A stretch of DNA of 16,152 nucleotides from LW23 sp041287705 (GCA_041287705.1 JBGGNE010000466.1:1-16152); one strand, 5' to 3'; shown: positions 1 through 6,926, counted from the stretch's first letter. Notes: generated by a model not told the origin, from the letters alone. A program made the numbers and translations.

Positions 1-161
1 TCTGCCAGAGAAGAGTTCTTCAACCTGGCTACTTACGACTATTGATTGACGCGTGTGGACTTGAGTACATCGAAATGTACGACAACAACCAACGCAAACA
101 CTCCTCCCTACGCTACCAACCCCCCACTCAATTCGAGCAAACCGTCATCCTCCACAATTAA
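1..161 (+). pseudogene. IS3-family transposase (OrfB) C-terminus, frame-broken
   Basis: Two reading frames join into one typical IS3 OrfB ending. Frame 1 (bases 1-39) reads SAREEFFNLATYD and then hits TGA at 43-45. Frame 3 from base 66 reads YIEMYDNNQRKHSSL, then RYQPPTQFE, and stops at 159-161. Skipping bases 40-65 gives the uninterrupted family pattern of REE, a YIE segment, R-x-HSSL and P-x-x-FE. The gene therefore carries an insertion of about 26 bases that both shifts the frame and adds a stop. The catalytic DDE residues lie upstream of the window. The family call rests on this C-terminal signature only, but the pattern is distinctive. Confidence 0.75.
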
Positions 162-409
162 CCGAATGCTGGTCCAAAAAAGAGTTGCAGCTCACTCGGC
201 TTTATATACCGGTTCGGATCCGCCTTAAACTTGCTCATACAACTGCTGCTGCAGAAAAAGTACTCGCTGTCACCGACGAGCGTGCGGTGCTTCGCTGTGG
301 CTGGATCGACCGTCATCCCGCATGCCGGGTCGCGTGTTTCCGGTACATCGCCGGAAGTATCGTGGTGATGCTGGCCGTCGTTGCCTTGGTGGGAAAGATC
401 ATGACCCAT
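158..409 (-). pseudogene. YHS metal-binding domain protein, 3'-truncated by IS3 insertion
   Basis: The reading frame is 83 residues. A His-rich leader (residues 1-20, including HHH at 14-16) precedes a YHS-type heavy-metal-binding domain: DPACGMTVDPATAKHR at about 27-42, the FFCSSSC pair (Cys53, Cys57) and a KFKADPNRYI end at about 60-69. Cys30, Cys53 and Cys57 are the expected ligands. Such domains occur alone or at the N-terminus of copper P-type ATPases of the CopA kind. Homology stops at about residue 71, where the presumed IS end lies, and the final ELQLFFGPAFG is encoded by the element. So this is probably the stump of a longer gene, plausibly a copper ATPase, though a nearly complete stand-alone YHS protein is possible. 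It starts 40 bases after the sigma-factor gene on the same strand, suggesting it belonged to that operon. No good ribosome-binding site is visible. Confidence 0.75.
165..194 (-). repeat. Presumed right terminal inverted repeat of the IS3-family element
   Basis: Read on the minus strand from 194 inward, the sequence starts TGAGCTGCAACTC, then TTTTTTGGACCAGC. This is the usual make-up of IS3-family termini (TGA start, outward TCA end). It begins a few bases after the transposase stop at 161. The matching left repeat is outside the window, so the pairing cannot be tested here. Confidence 0.55.
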
Positions 410-449
410 AGTACAAGTGGTAAGTGTTGGCAGTTGCGGTTGAATGGGC

Positions 450-1034
450 TTATTCGTGAGACTTTAGCAGCTCGGCAAGCAGCTTCCTGGCGCGATACAC
501 CCTGGTTTCGACGGCTTTGACGGTGATTCCCAGCTGGTTTGCCGCTTCAAGGTGGGACAGTCCGTCGCTGGCTGTGAGTAAGAGGGGTCCGCGCATTTCC
601 AGCGGGAGTTTGTCAATCGCCTGCTGCAAGAGACGAAAATCCTCAGCATTGGCGGACATCTCGGAGGGAGTGCCCCCGCGGGAAGCAAGTTCGATCCTCA
701 AATCCTGAGGGGAATCCTCAAAATCGGTATAGAGAGAATCTGTTTGCTGCCGATTGCGCCAGCTTTTGCTTCGCACGAGGTCGCGACAGAGATTAAGCGC
801 GATTTGAAAGAGCCAGTTACGGAACATACCGTCCGGCCTGTACTGATGAATATGGAAATAAGCTTTCACAAAAGCTTCCTGTGTTATATCCAGAGCATCT
901 GCTTCATTGCTGATATGTCGCGATATGAAATGAAGTACTGAATTCTGATGCTTGTTCATCAGCTGATCAAAAGCGCTTTCATCTCCGTTCTGGCAGGCTG
1001 ATACGAGAGGTGAATCCGAATCGTCCACGCCCAT
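450..1034 (-). CDS. ECF RNA polymerase sigma factor (CnrH-like), module 1
   Basis: This 194-residue protein has the standard ECF sigma-70 layout. Region 2 spans about residues 14-84 and includes ADALDITQEAFVKAY and the NWLFQIALNLCRD segment of region 2.3/2.4. Region 4 spans about 130-187 with a helix-turn-helix (LSHLEAANQLGITVKAVETR, then VYRARKLL). It should direct RNA polymerase to metal-responsive promoters when released by its membrane partner. Its ATG lies one base after the stop of the sensor gene upstream, which follows a membrane anti-sigma-like gene, so the order matches cnrY-cnrX-cnrH of Cupriavidus. The assignment to a CnrH-type role is inferred from this order and from the sensor's ligand pattern. 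A paralogue (14955-15566) shares the DALDI-QE-FV and KAVETRVYRAR blocks but is otherwise clearly diverged. Confidence 0.9.
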   Translation of the reverse strand: MGVDDSDSPLVSACQNGDESAFDQLMNKHQNSVLHFISRHISNEADALDITQEAFVKAYFHIHQYRPDGMFRNWLFQIALNLCRDLVRSKSWRNRQQTDSLYTDFEDSPQDLRIELASRGGTPSEMSANAEDFRLLQQAIDKLPLEMRGPLLLTASDGLSHLEAANQLGITVKAVETRVYRARKLLAELLKSHE

Positions 1035-1035
1035 A

Positions 1036-1500
1036 TCAGTCTTTGCTCATTTCATCGAGGCTTTCCGCTGTCAGCTTTAGCAGCTTGTCCGACTGTTCGG
1101 GACGAAGTATGCTTTTCATTTCAAATACATGATTAAGGGTGGCCTTTTGCAGGTCTCCCATTGCGTCATGAATTTTCTCTACAATCAGATCAATCCTCTG
1201 TGTTTTCTCCTTGTCTTGTAATAAGGCGGCAGCGAGCTCCTTATTCAGATTTTGTAGTAACGTGATTTGGCGACGGCGTTCTTCCTGATAGCGCTTTTCG
1301 ATCGGTTCAAGCAGCTTCTCCTGTTCAGGGGTAAGTCCAAGTTGATCGTGAATCCACTGATGGGCATGATCGGAATGAGCGGAGTGCGCATCCCCGTGGC
1401 GGTGCACGGAAAACAGACGGTTCGTGATCCAGCAGCTTGAGACAGATACGACGGCGACGACCAGAAGCAGGAGAGCAAACCGCAACGCGTTCGATTTCAT
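1036..1500 (-). CDS. Periplasmic CnrX-like metal sensor, module 1
   Basis: The 154-residue protein has an N-terminal membrane anchor (about 7-27), a His-rich stretch (HRHGDAHSAHSDHAH, about 33-47) and a four-helix Metal_resist/CnrX-type domain with an LTPEQ motif at 56-60 and RPEQ at 133-136. His47, His51, Glu68, His124 and Met128 have exactly the spacing of the CnrX metal ligands as I recall them from the published structure (His42, His46, Glu63, His119, Met123), a constant offset of five. It should bind a divalent metal in the periplasm and signal through the small membrane protein encoded directly upstream to release the sigma factor encoded directly downstream. Its ATG abuts the upstream stop codon. 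Spy/CpxP/ZraP-type proteins are the alternative family, but the ligand spacing and gene order favour CnrX. The metal in vivo is unknown; the surrounding genes point to copper. Confidence 0.85.
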   Translation of the reverse strand: MKSNALRFALLLLVVAVVSVSSCWITNRLFSVHRHGDAHSAHSDHAHQWIHDQLGLTPEQEKLLEPIEKRYQEERRRQITLLQNLNKELAAALLQDKEKTQRIDLIVEKIHDAMGDLQKATLNHVFEMKSILRPEQSDKLLKLTAESLDEMSKD

Positions 1501-1842
1501 CTATATGCCACCTAATACTTTCAAATCCATCGTCCGAGGATTGAAGACTTCCAGGGAAAGCGCGGTACCTCCCCTGTGGGGTGGGGCCAGCTGTGAGCTC
1601 AGAAGCGACCCGGTGATTCCCGTAAATGCCCCTATCAGCACGGAGGCGCAGACGAATCTGTAGCTCAGGAACGGAGCAAGCAGTCCTTCCAGCCAGGAGT
1701 ACGCGGTCCATTCACTCTGTTGCTGCTTCAGAGCCCTGATCCGCCGCCAGACCTGTGAATTGAATTGTCCAGGCACCGCCGGCGCAGACCGCCGCGTTTC
1801 GCCATATCGCTTGAGCAGTTGATTGATTTTGTCGTCGTTCAT
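1501..1842 (-). CDS. Membrane anti-sigma-like protein (CnrY position), module 1
   Basis: The protein has 113 residues. The N-terminal cytosolic part (1-60) has an INQLLKRY segment and a QFNSQVWRRI segment, one transmembrane helix covers about 61-81, and a short C-terminal tail faces the periplasm. The paralogue at 14087-14437 has the same design (LNKLLRSW, DFQRNVWQRI, one helix at about 62-83). In CnrYXH systems the small single-pass CnrY holds the sigma factor through its cytosolic N-terminus and contacts CnrX outside. That role is inferred here from size, topology and gene order; sequence similarity to CnrY itself is not evident by eye. The gene begins 8 bases after the multicopper oxidase stop and ends next to the sensor start, so it is probably translated from the same transcript. 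No clear ribosome-binding site is seen. Confidence 0.75.
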   Translation of the reverse strand: MNDDKINQLLKRYGETRRSAPAVPGQFNSQVWRRIRALKQQQSEWTAYSWLEGLLAPFLSYRFVCASVLIGAFTGITGSLLSSQLAPPHRGGTALSLEVFNPRTMDLKVLGGI

Positions 1843-1850
1843 TAGACAGA

Positions 1851-3293
1851 TTAGTGATTGTGGTTCATCGGCATTGGAGCCGTCCCGGCAGGTTTTGCCT
1901 CGGGAACAAAGCCAAGGTCCCGTTTAAGTTCGTCCGCACTCGCCGGCGAGGCAAGCAGCGCCGGCGGATATTGGTACCAGCCGGCATAGCTGTAGTCCGC
2001 TGCCGCTTCGGGCTTATAAGTCCCCAGGTCCTCCCGAACCTTCAGGTTGGTGTAAAGCCCGCCCATGGTAATGTAGTCGTAGGGGCCCGGCGCTCCGACC
2101 ATCGGCACGCTGTTGGCGGGGATCTTCATACCCATCTCGCCCATATCGGCCATGCCCTCCTGGCCCATCGTCATATATCCCGGCAGAAAGGCCCTTACTT
2201 TCTTATCCAGCGCGCCTGGTTTGATGCCGATAATGTTGGGTAGCCCGTGCCCCATCTGATTCATTACATGGTGAAGCATGTGGCAGTGAAACGCCCAGTC
2301 TCCGGGATTGTCGGCGATAAACTCCACTGTCCTGGTGCTGCCTGTGGGGACAAGAACCGTAGTTTCAGGCCACTGGGCTGACTCAGGGATGGGCCCGCCG
2401 TCGGTCTCAATGATCTTGAAGGCATGGCCGTGGATGTGCATCGGGTGATGCTCCATCGACGAAAGATTGCCAATGCGGATCCTGACGCGGTCACCCATTT
2501 TTGCCAGCATTGGCGCCGTGCCAGGGAACGCTTTCGCGTTGAGCGTCAGCATGTTGAACTCGGTCATTTCATTGGGATCGGGACGCCGTGTGCCGGGAAT
2601 GATTTTCCATTCGCTCAACATGTAGACATAATCACGATCCGGCGGCGGTGTCTGAGGGGAGCGCGGATGAATGATCAGCATTCCCAGCATACCCAACTGC
2701 ATTTGCGTCATTTCGTCATGATGCGAATGGTACATGTAGGTGCCATGCTGCCATACTGTAAACTCATACTTAAAGGTCTCGCCCGGCTGTATAGCCTTTT
2801 GGTTCAGCCCTCCCACGCCATCCATGCCGTTTGGCAGTAAAATGCCATGCCAGTGTATGGATGTTGAAGCAGGAAGTCGATTTGTAACATAGATGCGAAT
2901 TCGATCCCCCTCAACACATTCTATAGTAGGGCCATGAACCTGCTTGTTAAAGCCCCAGCAAAATGCACGGCACTCCTGGTTAGAAGGCGTTTTGGGAATA
3001 AATATATGGTCTACCTCTTCACATGTAAGATGAAAAACCTTGATGCCACTCACTACTTTGTAAGAAAGTGTGGATCCATTGAGTGTAATACTTGGATTAT
3101 AGTGCTTGCCAGGAACACCTGGCTCAAGCGGCTCCTTAGTCCACACTGGCTGCACTTTAGCGTTAAACTTCGCGGTGCCGTTGACTTCTGCACCTAATGC
3201 TTTCGACATAAAGGACTGAGATGTAGATGCAAGCCCTGCCATAAATGCGGTACCCATAAAGCTTCGGCGGGAAAGATTGCCTGAAGTATTCAT
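1851..3293 (-). CDS. Tat-exported two-domain multicopper oxidase, Met-rich C-terminus
   Basis: The 480-residue protein starts with a Tat signal (LSRRSFMGTAF, residues 8-18). Copper-site motifs are HWHG (147-150), HSHH (189-192), HPMHIHGH (283-290) and HCHMLHHVMNQM (336-347), the last with the type-1 Cys and Met. Only about 190 residues separate the first and last motifs, as in two-domain laccases such as SLAC (about 185 from memory). CueO and PcoA have a third domain between. No Cys is seen in the first-domain HSHH motif, so the type-1 site is probably only in domain 2. A Met-rich stretch (YMTMGQEGMADMGEMGM, about 373-389) and a His-rich end (PMPMNHNH) suit copper binding. The likely role is oxidation of periplasmic Cu(I). 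The start overlaps the TolC stop as ATGA, with AGGAG six bases ahead. Trimer formation, needed by two-domain enzymes, is inferred. Confidence 0.92.
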   Translation of the reverse strand: MNTSGNLSRRSFMGTAFMAGLASTSQSFMSKALGAEVNGTAKFNAKVQPVWTKEPLEPGVPGKHYNPSITLNGSTLSYKVVSGIKVFHLTCEEVDHIFIPKTPSNQECRAFCWGFNKQVHGPTIECVEGDRIRIYVTNRLPASTSIHWHGILLPNGMDGVGGLNQKAIQPGETFKYEFTVWQHGTYMYHSHHDEMTQMQLGMLGMLIIHPRSPQTPPPDRDYVYMLSEWKIIPGTRRPDPNEMTEFNMLTLNAKAFPGTAPMLAKMGDRVRIRIGNLSSMEHHPMHIHGHAFKIIETDGGPIPESAQWPETTVLVPTGSTRTVEFIADNPGDWAFHCHMLHHVMNQMGHGLPNIIGIKPGALDKKVRAFLPGYMTMGQEGMADMGEMGMKIPANSVPMVGAPGPYDYITMGGLYTNLKVREDLGTYKPEAAADYSYAGWYQYPPALLASPASADELKRDLGFVPEAKPAGTAPMPMNHNH

Positions 3294-4783
3294 TGTTTGC
3301 TCCTGTGTTTTGGCGTGATCTTTTGGGACATCCTATCCGTCGACACAGCTCTTGACGGTGTAGATTTTTCTGCAGGTCCCTGCTTATGAGGAACTCGATA
3401 CAAACTTCCTCCTACAGCTCTTTCAAGAGATGCACGCGTCATCCAATAGTTTTGGGATGCCTGAATATATCCTCTCTCCGCTTCGAGCTCAGATGCTTTT
3501 AAAGTAAACAATTCAAATGCCCCCAGCTGCATGGCGTTATATTCCAATAGTGCCTGGTTCACAATCTTCAGTCGCGCAGGTAACAGATCATCATGATAAA
3601 ACCTGGCGATCTTCTTTGAGCCAATAAGCTTATCGCGCAATGTCCTTACTTCAGACCGAATCTCTACTGCCAAAGCCTCAAACTGGTTTTCTGCTTTCCT
3701 TAGTTCGGCTTCCCCTTTAGCAATACGCGGTCGTCCCTGGTTAAAGATCGGAAGTTCAAAGCTTATGGATGGTCCCAGTAACAATGCGTTGTCCGTTTCA
3801 CGCTCACCCGAAAAGCCTATCTCAAGGACAGGAATCCATCGGTAGGTTTTGGTGAGACCGAGCGCCTCCACCACGGCAGAGAGGTTTCGGTGGGCCACCT
3901 GAAGGTCCGGACGATTTGAAACGGCAAGTGACTCAAGGTGATTCATGACCGGATCGGAATCGGGGGGCACTGGCAGGTCGCCCTTTATCGTCCAGTTGAT
4001 TTCCCGGCCCCAAAGGCCCATCAGCCGGGTGAGATCCTCCCGGTGTTCCCGCAGTTCATTTTCGGCCACCGCCAGATCAAGCCTGCCCTGGCTGTACGCG
4101 GACTGCATCGTCATCAGTCGCAAGTCCGTGACATTACCAGCCTTGTATTGCTTTTGAGCGAGATCCAGTGCCGCCGCATTGGTTTCCTGGATGAGTGCCA
4201 GTCTCGCCAGCAGCTGTTGATCGGCTTGCACCTGATAGTAGGCTTTCTTCACCTGCTCAATAAGCTCAAGAATCTCCAGGCTTACTCTTAACTCGGCGAT
4301 CCGGATCCGCTCCTCAGCTATCTTTTTCTTTAGAGGAATCATCAGAATCTGCACAAAATCCTGCGCGACATTCCAGGAATACTTCACCGCTTCATCGCTG
4401 GGCGACTGGATCAGCGCGTCGAAGTTGACCCGCGGATTAGGTATCATTACCGCTTCCAGAAGTTCCGCGCGTGCGACGCCGACCTCCTCAAAAGTGGTCT
4501 GGAGCTTTCGATTATTCAACAACGCTATCTGGATAGCCCCATTCACGGTAAGTGGTCCCTTGAGAAGGGAGAGAACCTTGCTCCGGGCACTCTCGCGCTC
4601 CTCCTTTGTCTTGTGCCACAAGTCGTCCTGGCCTGGTTCAATCGCTGCAACCTTTTCTTCCTTCGCGGCGACGGGGACAGGGCGGACCACTGACTTTCTC
4701 TGAGATGGTTGGGCCCAGACTGAAGCAGTCAGGATGAACGAGGCAAGCGTGACCGCTGCCCAAACGATACCGATACCTTTCAT
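3290..4783 (-). CDS. TolC/CusC-type outer-membrane efflux channel
   Basis: This is an outer-membrane factor of about 497 residues with a Sec signal peptide (MKGIGIVWAAVTLASFILTASVWA) and two repeats of the OEP type. Each repeat consists of long Gln/Glu/Ala/Leu-rich coiled-coil helices, for example the QLLARLALIQETNAAALDLA region and the IRSEVRTLRDKL region. No lipobox Cys is present, unlike E. coli CusC. It should form the trimeric exit duct for an RND pump. No other channel gene lies in the window, so the CusBA pump at 8509-13298 is the obvious partner. I chose the ATG at 4783 rather than the GTG two codons earlier, because GGAGGG lies eight bases before the ATG but too close to the GTG. The lipoprotein gene upstream ends five bases into this region, and the multicopper oxidase start overlaps its stop. 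Confidence 0.9.
   Translation of the reverse strand: MKGIGIVWAAVTLASFILTASVWAQPSQRKSVVRPVPVAAKEEKVAAIEPGQDDLWHKTKEERESARSKVLSLLKGPLTVNGAIQIALLNNRKLQTTFEEVGVARAELLEAVMIPNPRVNFDALIQSPSDEAVKYSWNVAQDFVQILMIPLKKKIAEERIRIAELRVSLEILELIEQVKKAYYQVQADQQLLARLALIQETNAAALDLAQKQYKAGNVTDLRLMTMQSAYSQGRLDLAVAENELREHREDLTRLMGLWGREINWTIKGDLPVPPDSDPVMNHLESLAVSNRPDLQVAHRNLSAVVEALGLTKTYRWIPVLEIGFSGERETDNALLLGPSISFELPIFNQGRPRIAKGEAELRKAENQFEALAVEIRSEVRTLRDKLIGSKKIARFYHDDLLPARLKIVNQALLEYNAMQLGAFELFTLKASELEAERGYIQASQNYWMTRASLERAVGGSLYRVPHKQGPAEKSTPSRAVSTDRMSQKITPKHRSKQ
3300..3304 (-). promoter_or_regulatory. Ribosome-binding site of the multicopper oxidase gene
   Basis: AGGAG on the minus strand lies six bases before the ATG at 3293. 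It sits inside the end of the TolC gene and supports the overlapping ATGA start. Confidence 0.7.
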
Positions 4784-4785
4784 CC

Positions 4786-5058
4786 TCACATCCCTCCATG
4801 GTTAGAGTGTTCGCCGCCCTTCTTCTGTGGTTCAGAATCTGCCGCCTTTTGGGAGGAAATGAGCTGACGGGTATGCGTGGTATAATCGTCAGCACCAAGG
4901 CCGTACTGACGCGGTTTGTAGGAGCCTTCCGGAGCACTCGAATTAGCAGGGTGGGATGCGGGCACAGCGGTAAGACGGGTTGGTGCACATGAAGTTAATT
5001 GGAAAGGCACGAGTACAAATAGAAGACTTCCGGCAATAGTATTTCTCATCATTGGCAT
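4786..5058 (-). CDS. Small exported lipoprotein, function unknown
   Basis: From the ATG at 5058 the protein has 90 residues. A short charged start and hydrophobic stretch lead into a lipobox (LTSC, Cys24), predicting a lipid anchor. The rest is polar and low in complexity, with an RQYGLGADDYTTHTR segment and a His/Gly/Met end (GGEHSNHGGM) that could bind metal weakly. A TTG at 5100 would add 14 residues ahead of the signal sequence, and ATGs at 5052 and 5049 are also possible. None has a good ribosome-binding site. The stop lies just before the TolC start, so the two are probably co-translated. I do not recognise the family. Its place next to the channel suggests a role in assembly or metal handling, but that is inference. 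Confidence 0.65.
   Translation of the reverse strand: MPMMRNTIAGSLLFVLVPFQLTSCAPTRLTAVPASHPANSSAPEGSYKPRQYGLGADDYTTHTRQLISSQKAADSEPQKKGGEHSNHGGM
4792..4797 (-). promoter_or_regulatory. Ribosome-binding site deciding the TolC start
   Basis: GGAGGG on the minus strand is eight bases upstream of the ATG at 4783, and lies within the last codons of the lipoprotein gene. The in-frame GTG at 4789 would be only two bases from this site, so the ATG is preferred. Confidence 0.65.
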
Positions 5059-5144
5059 CAATCTGTTATGGAGTAACCAAGTTTTGAAGTGAAATGGCAA
5101 ATCGACCAGAAGAAGTGGAGAAGGGTCAATAGCCAGACAATGGA

Positions 5145-5648
5145 TTAGTGCTGATGATCCGGGGTTGGCGGTGCGTTGATCATGTTGTCCAGAGGTCGAA
5201 ATTCACTATGCCTCACCCGTCCTCCGGCTTGGGCAATGTAGGCACCTGCAGCTAATGTGGAGATGGCCACAATAAGTGTTGTCGCAGCCAGAGGCAAAGA
5301 TGCACCGGGCCACTTCACAGGGACAATAATAGCCGCTATTGCAATGACAGCCATCACATAATAAACCCATGTCCAGCGATCTGCCCGATCCATATGTTCA
5401 TCCAGCCAGTCGACACCGGAGTCATCCGCTATCTTTCGAATGGGTTTATATGCGGCTTCGCCAGTTTTATACACAGGATAGGCGGCTATGCCGGAAACAA
5501 GAATCACAGCCAGCGCCGTGATTAGTGCCGAGCGATGCCTGAAGCACATAGCAATGACCAGGGCGAATGCACCCATTGCTGTACCTATAATAGGTATATG
5601 GTTGAAAATAACGTGAAGATAGCCGGGCTGCTGGATCTCCGTAAACAT
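5145..5648 (-). CDS. Four-helix inner-membrane protein, DUF2231-like, in the copper operon
   Basis: The 167-residue protein has about four transmembrane helices: roughly 10-34, 40-60, 92-110 and 118-138. Conserved-looking polar residues lie at the helix ends: LHVIFNHIPIIG (His12, His17), the TGEAA turn (about 62-66), DEHMDRADRW (about 83-92) and GGRVRHSEFR (about 142-151). The tail ends in PDHQH. The HxxxxHxP start and GGxxxH end recall DUF2231-type membrane proteins, some of which are suspected to bind haem or metal; I could not test this. It lies between the YHS-like exported protein and the lipoprotein. The 86-base gap to the lipoprotein start is loose, so they may be separate transcripts. 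The ATG has no clear ribosome-binding site. Confidence 0.7.
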   Translation of the reverse strand: MFTEIQQPGYLHVIFNHIPIIGTAMGAFALVIAMCFRHRSALITALAVILVSGIAAYPVYKTGEAAYKPIRKIADDSGVDWLDEHMDRADRWTWVYYVMAVIAIAAIIVPVKWPGASLPLAATTLIVAISTLAAGAYIAQAGGRVRHSEFRPLDNMINAPPTPDHQH

Positions 5649-5714
5649 AGTAAAAGATGCGAAGGCGCGATTTCGCCTCCGCTGTTAATGTGCATCAGAT
5701 CAAGGTGTTTTTTT

Positions 5715-5738
5715 CCGCAATCGGCGATTGCCGATCGG
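5715..5738. repeat. Palindromic intergenic sequence
   Basis: The sequence contains GCAATCG-G-CGATTGC (5717-5731), overlapping a second pairing ATCGGC-GATT-GCCGAT (5720-5735). It lies directly after the stop of the YHS-like gene on the minus strand. A run of A, not T, follows on that strand, so it does not look like an intrinsic terminator. It may be an mRNA-processing or stabilising hairpin. Confidence 0.45.
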
Positions 5739-6026
5739 TTAATGTTGATGATCCGAATGGCCCGACTTTTTAGCGGACAAGTCGCTGATCTTCTTCATTG
5801 CAGCCGTCGGATCTTTGTCAAAATCCTTTTTACAATCCTTGCAGCACAGCTTAACCTCTTGCCCCTCATATACAAACACGACCGGCTTAGCCATTTCTCC
5901 GAGCTTTTCTCCGGAAATGACACAGCTAGTCAGTGGATAGGGTTTCGGCGCCTTTTCGTCCGCCGCCATCAGCGGTAGCGTGAATGCGATGAGCAGCAGA
6001 AGTAATGCGTAAGACGTAACTTTCAT
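5739..6026 (-). CDS. Small exported YHS-like metal-binding protein
   Basis: The 95-residue protein has a Sec signal peptide (about 1-21, ending PLMA-A) and a short domain with a YPLTSCVISGEKLG start (Cys35) and a KLCCKDCKKDF motif (Cys61, Cys62, Cys65), followed by KDPTAAMKKI. This is the YHS/TRASH pattern of paired Cys around a beta-hairpin that binds soft or transition metals. A His-rich tail (HSDHQH) adds further ligands. It is the first gene of the minus-strand group, so it likely acts in the periplasm as a metal chaperone or buffer for the genes behind it. The start is the only ATG ahead of the signal peptide. No Shine-Dalgarno sequence is visible. Confidence 0.8.
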   Translation of the reverse strand: MKVTSYALLLLLIAFTLPLMAADEKAPKPYPLTSCVISGEKLGEMAKPVVFVYEGQEVKLCCKDCKKDFDKDPTAAMKKISDLSAKKSGHSDHQH

Positions 6027-6926
6027 AATGGGGTGATTTGATTTTCAGCAACAGGGGTTTCAAGGGTATCAACGAGATCCGCAAAGAAATCCCTCAACAA
6101 AAATCCCAACTATTTTGCGCCCGATCCCTGGTGCCCAGTTGCCGGATCAGCGCTATCAACTTTGTCCAGGCCCTGCGTGCACGCTTGGAGATATGAAGCG
6201 CTTCGGACGCCCCTGATAAGCTCAGACGTACCGCAATGGACTGAAACGCTGAGAGGCGCCAATCCACTCGATTTTCTATATAGCCGAAGTGACCGCACAT
6301 AAAGTAGCTGAAGGAGGAACGAAGGCGCTCGGAAACAGGCACGTTTCCACGGCCTTTCGGGTGCAGGCTGCGGCAGAGCCGTCGCCAGAGTGGGTGAATG
6401 ATGAATCGCAGCTTTTGTTGCCAAGCTCCGCATCCAATTGCTTCCAACACCAGCCGTCTTACTTTTTTCTCTATTCAATCAACTAAAAGGCAAGGGTTTT
6501 GCGCGGATGCAGTGTTTTACCTTACAGAGTCGGACAATAACCAACCGATGCTCACCAGGGAAAGCCATTATATGAAGACTCTCCATTCTGCCTTCATCTA
6601 TGCCCTCGTTGTTACCGGGTTACCGGGATAGCTTCCGTGCAGGCAGGCTCCGAACAAGCACGAAACGTAATTAAATAAGAAAGCAGACTCTAAAGGGGCA
6701 TAAGGGTGCAGGTTTGCAAGGAGCAGGGCCCTGTCATCGAATGATCCAATTCAGACGGCTAAAAATCGCCTCAAATTCGATTATTTCCTGAGGGATTGCG
6801 GCTTGAGTCTCGTTTACAGGGGTATTCACAAATGTCAATCGGCGCCAGTGCAGCCTGGCCGGGACAACCTCACTGTTGTTCTCAACGAAGGATTCAGCCC
6901 TTCAAATCCAGTAAAGAATAATCTCT
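6027..6926. other. 900-base region without an intact gene
   Basis: This stretch separates the minus-strand operon from the plus-strand regulator. The first 100 bases should hold the promoter of the minus-strand operon, but I find no convincing -35/-10 pair. Bases 6094-6478 are open in two minus-strand frames with no recognisable domain or coding feel. Bases 6572-6678 hold a broken signal-peptide ORF and 6704-6946 an open stretch without a start, both listed separately. The region looks like a site of past gene loss or rearrangement. Confidence 0.6.
6572..6678 (+). pseudogene. Small exported protein gene broken by an 8-base tandem duplication
   Basis: From the ATG at 6572 the frame reads MKTLHSAFIYALVVTG and then stops early at 6629-6631. 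The octamer TTACCGGG occurs twice in direct succession (6612-6619 and 6620-6627). With one copy removed, the frame continues as IASVQAGSEQARNVIK to a TAA at 6676-6678, and the first 22 residues become a textbook signal peptide (ALVVTGIASVQA before the cut). The duplication is seen directly; that the ancestor was a working exported protein is inference. Even repaired, the product is only 32 residues, so the gene is either a remnant with further damage or encodes a tiny peptide. The MKTL start and VQA/LQA cut site resemble those of the small protein at 13550-13912. Confidence 0.5.

Larger units (their letters stand above)
1..194 (+). mobile_element. IS3-family insertion sequence, right end only, degenerate
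   Basis: The window opens inside an IS3-family element read on the plus strand. It holds the C-terminal end of the transposase, and just beyond the stop codon lies a likely right terminal repeat. Read inward from base 194 the repeat begins TGAGCTGCAACTC followed by a T-run, and IS3-family ends typically start with TGA. The presumed boundary, 194/195, falls inside a minus-strand YHS-domain gene, whose last codons are then supplied by the element. The left end and any target-site duplication lie outside the window, so the exact boundary is inferred from the TGA/TCA end and from where the YHS homology stops. Confidence 0.7.

Noticed and set aside
6094..6478. Two overlapping minus-strand open frames, one containing SKRARRAWTKLI, which recalls the C-terminus of some transposases
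   Set aside because: The likeness is limited to about a dozen basic residues, no other transposase motif or terminal repeat is seen, and two frames are open at once. Not enough to call a gene or a mobile element.
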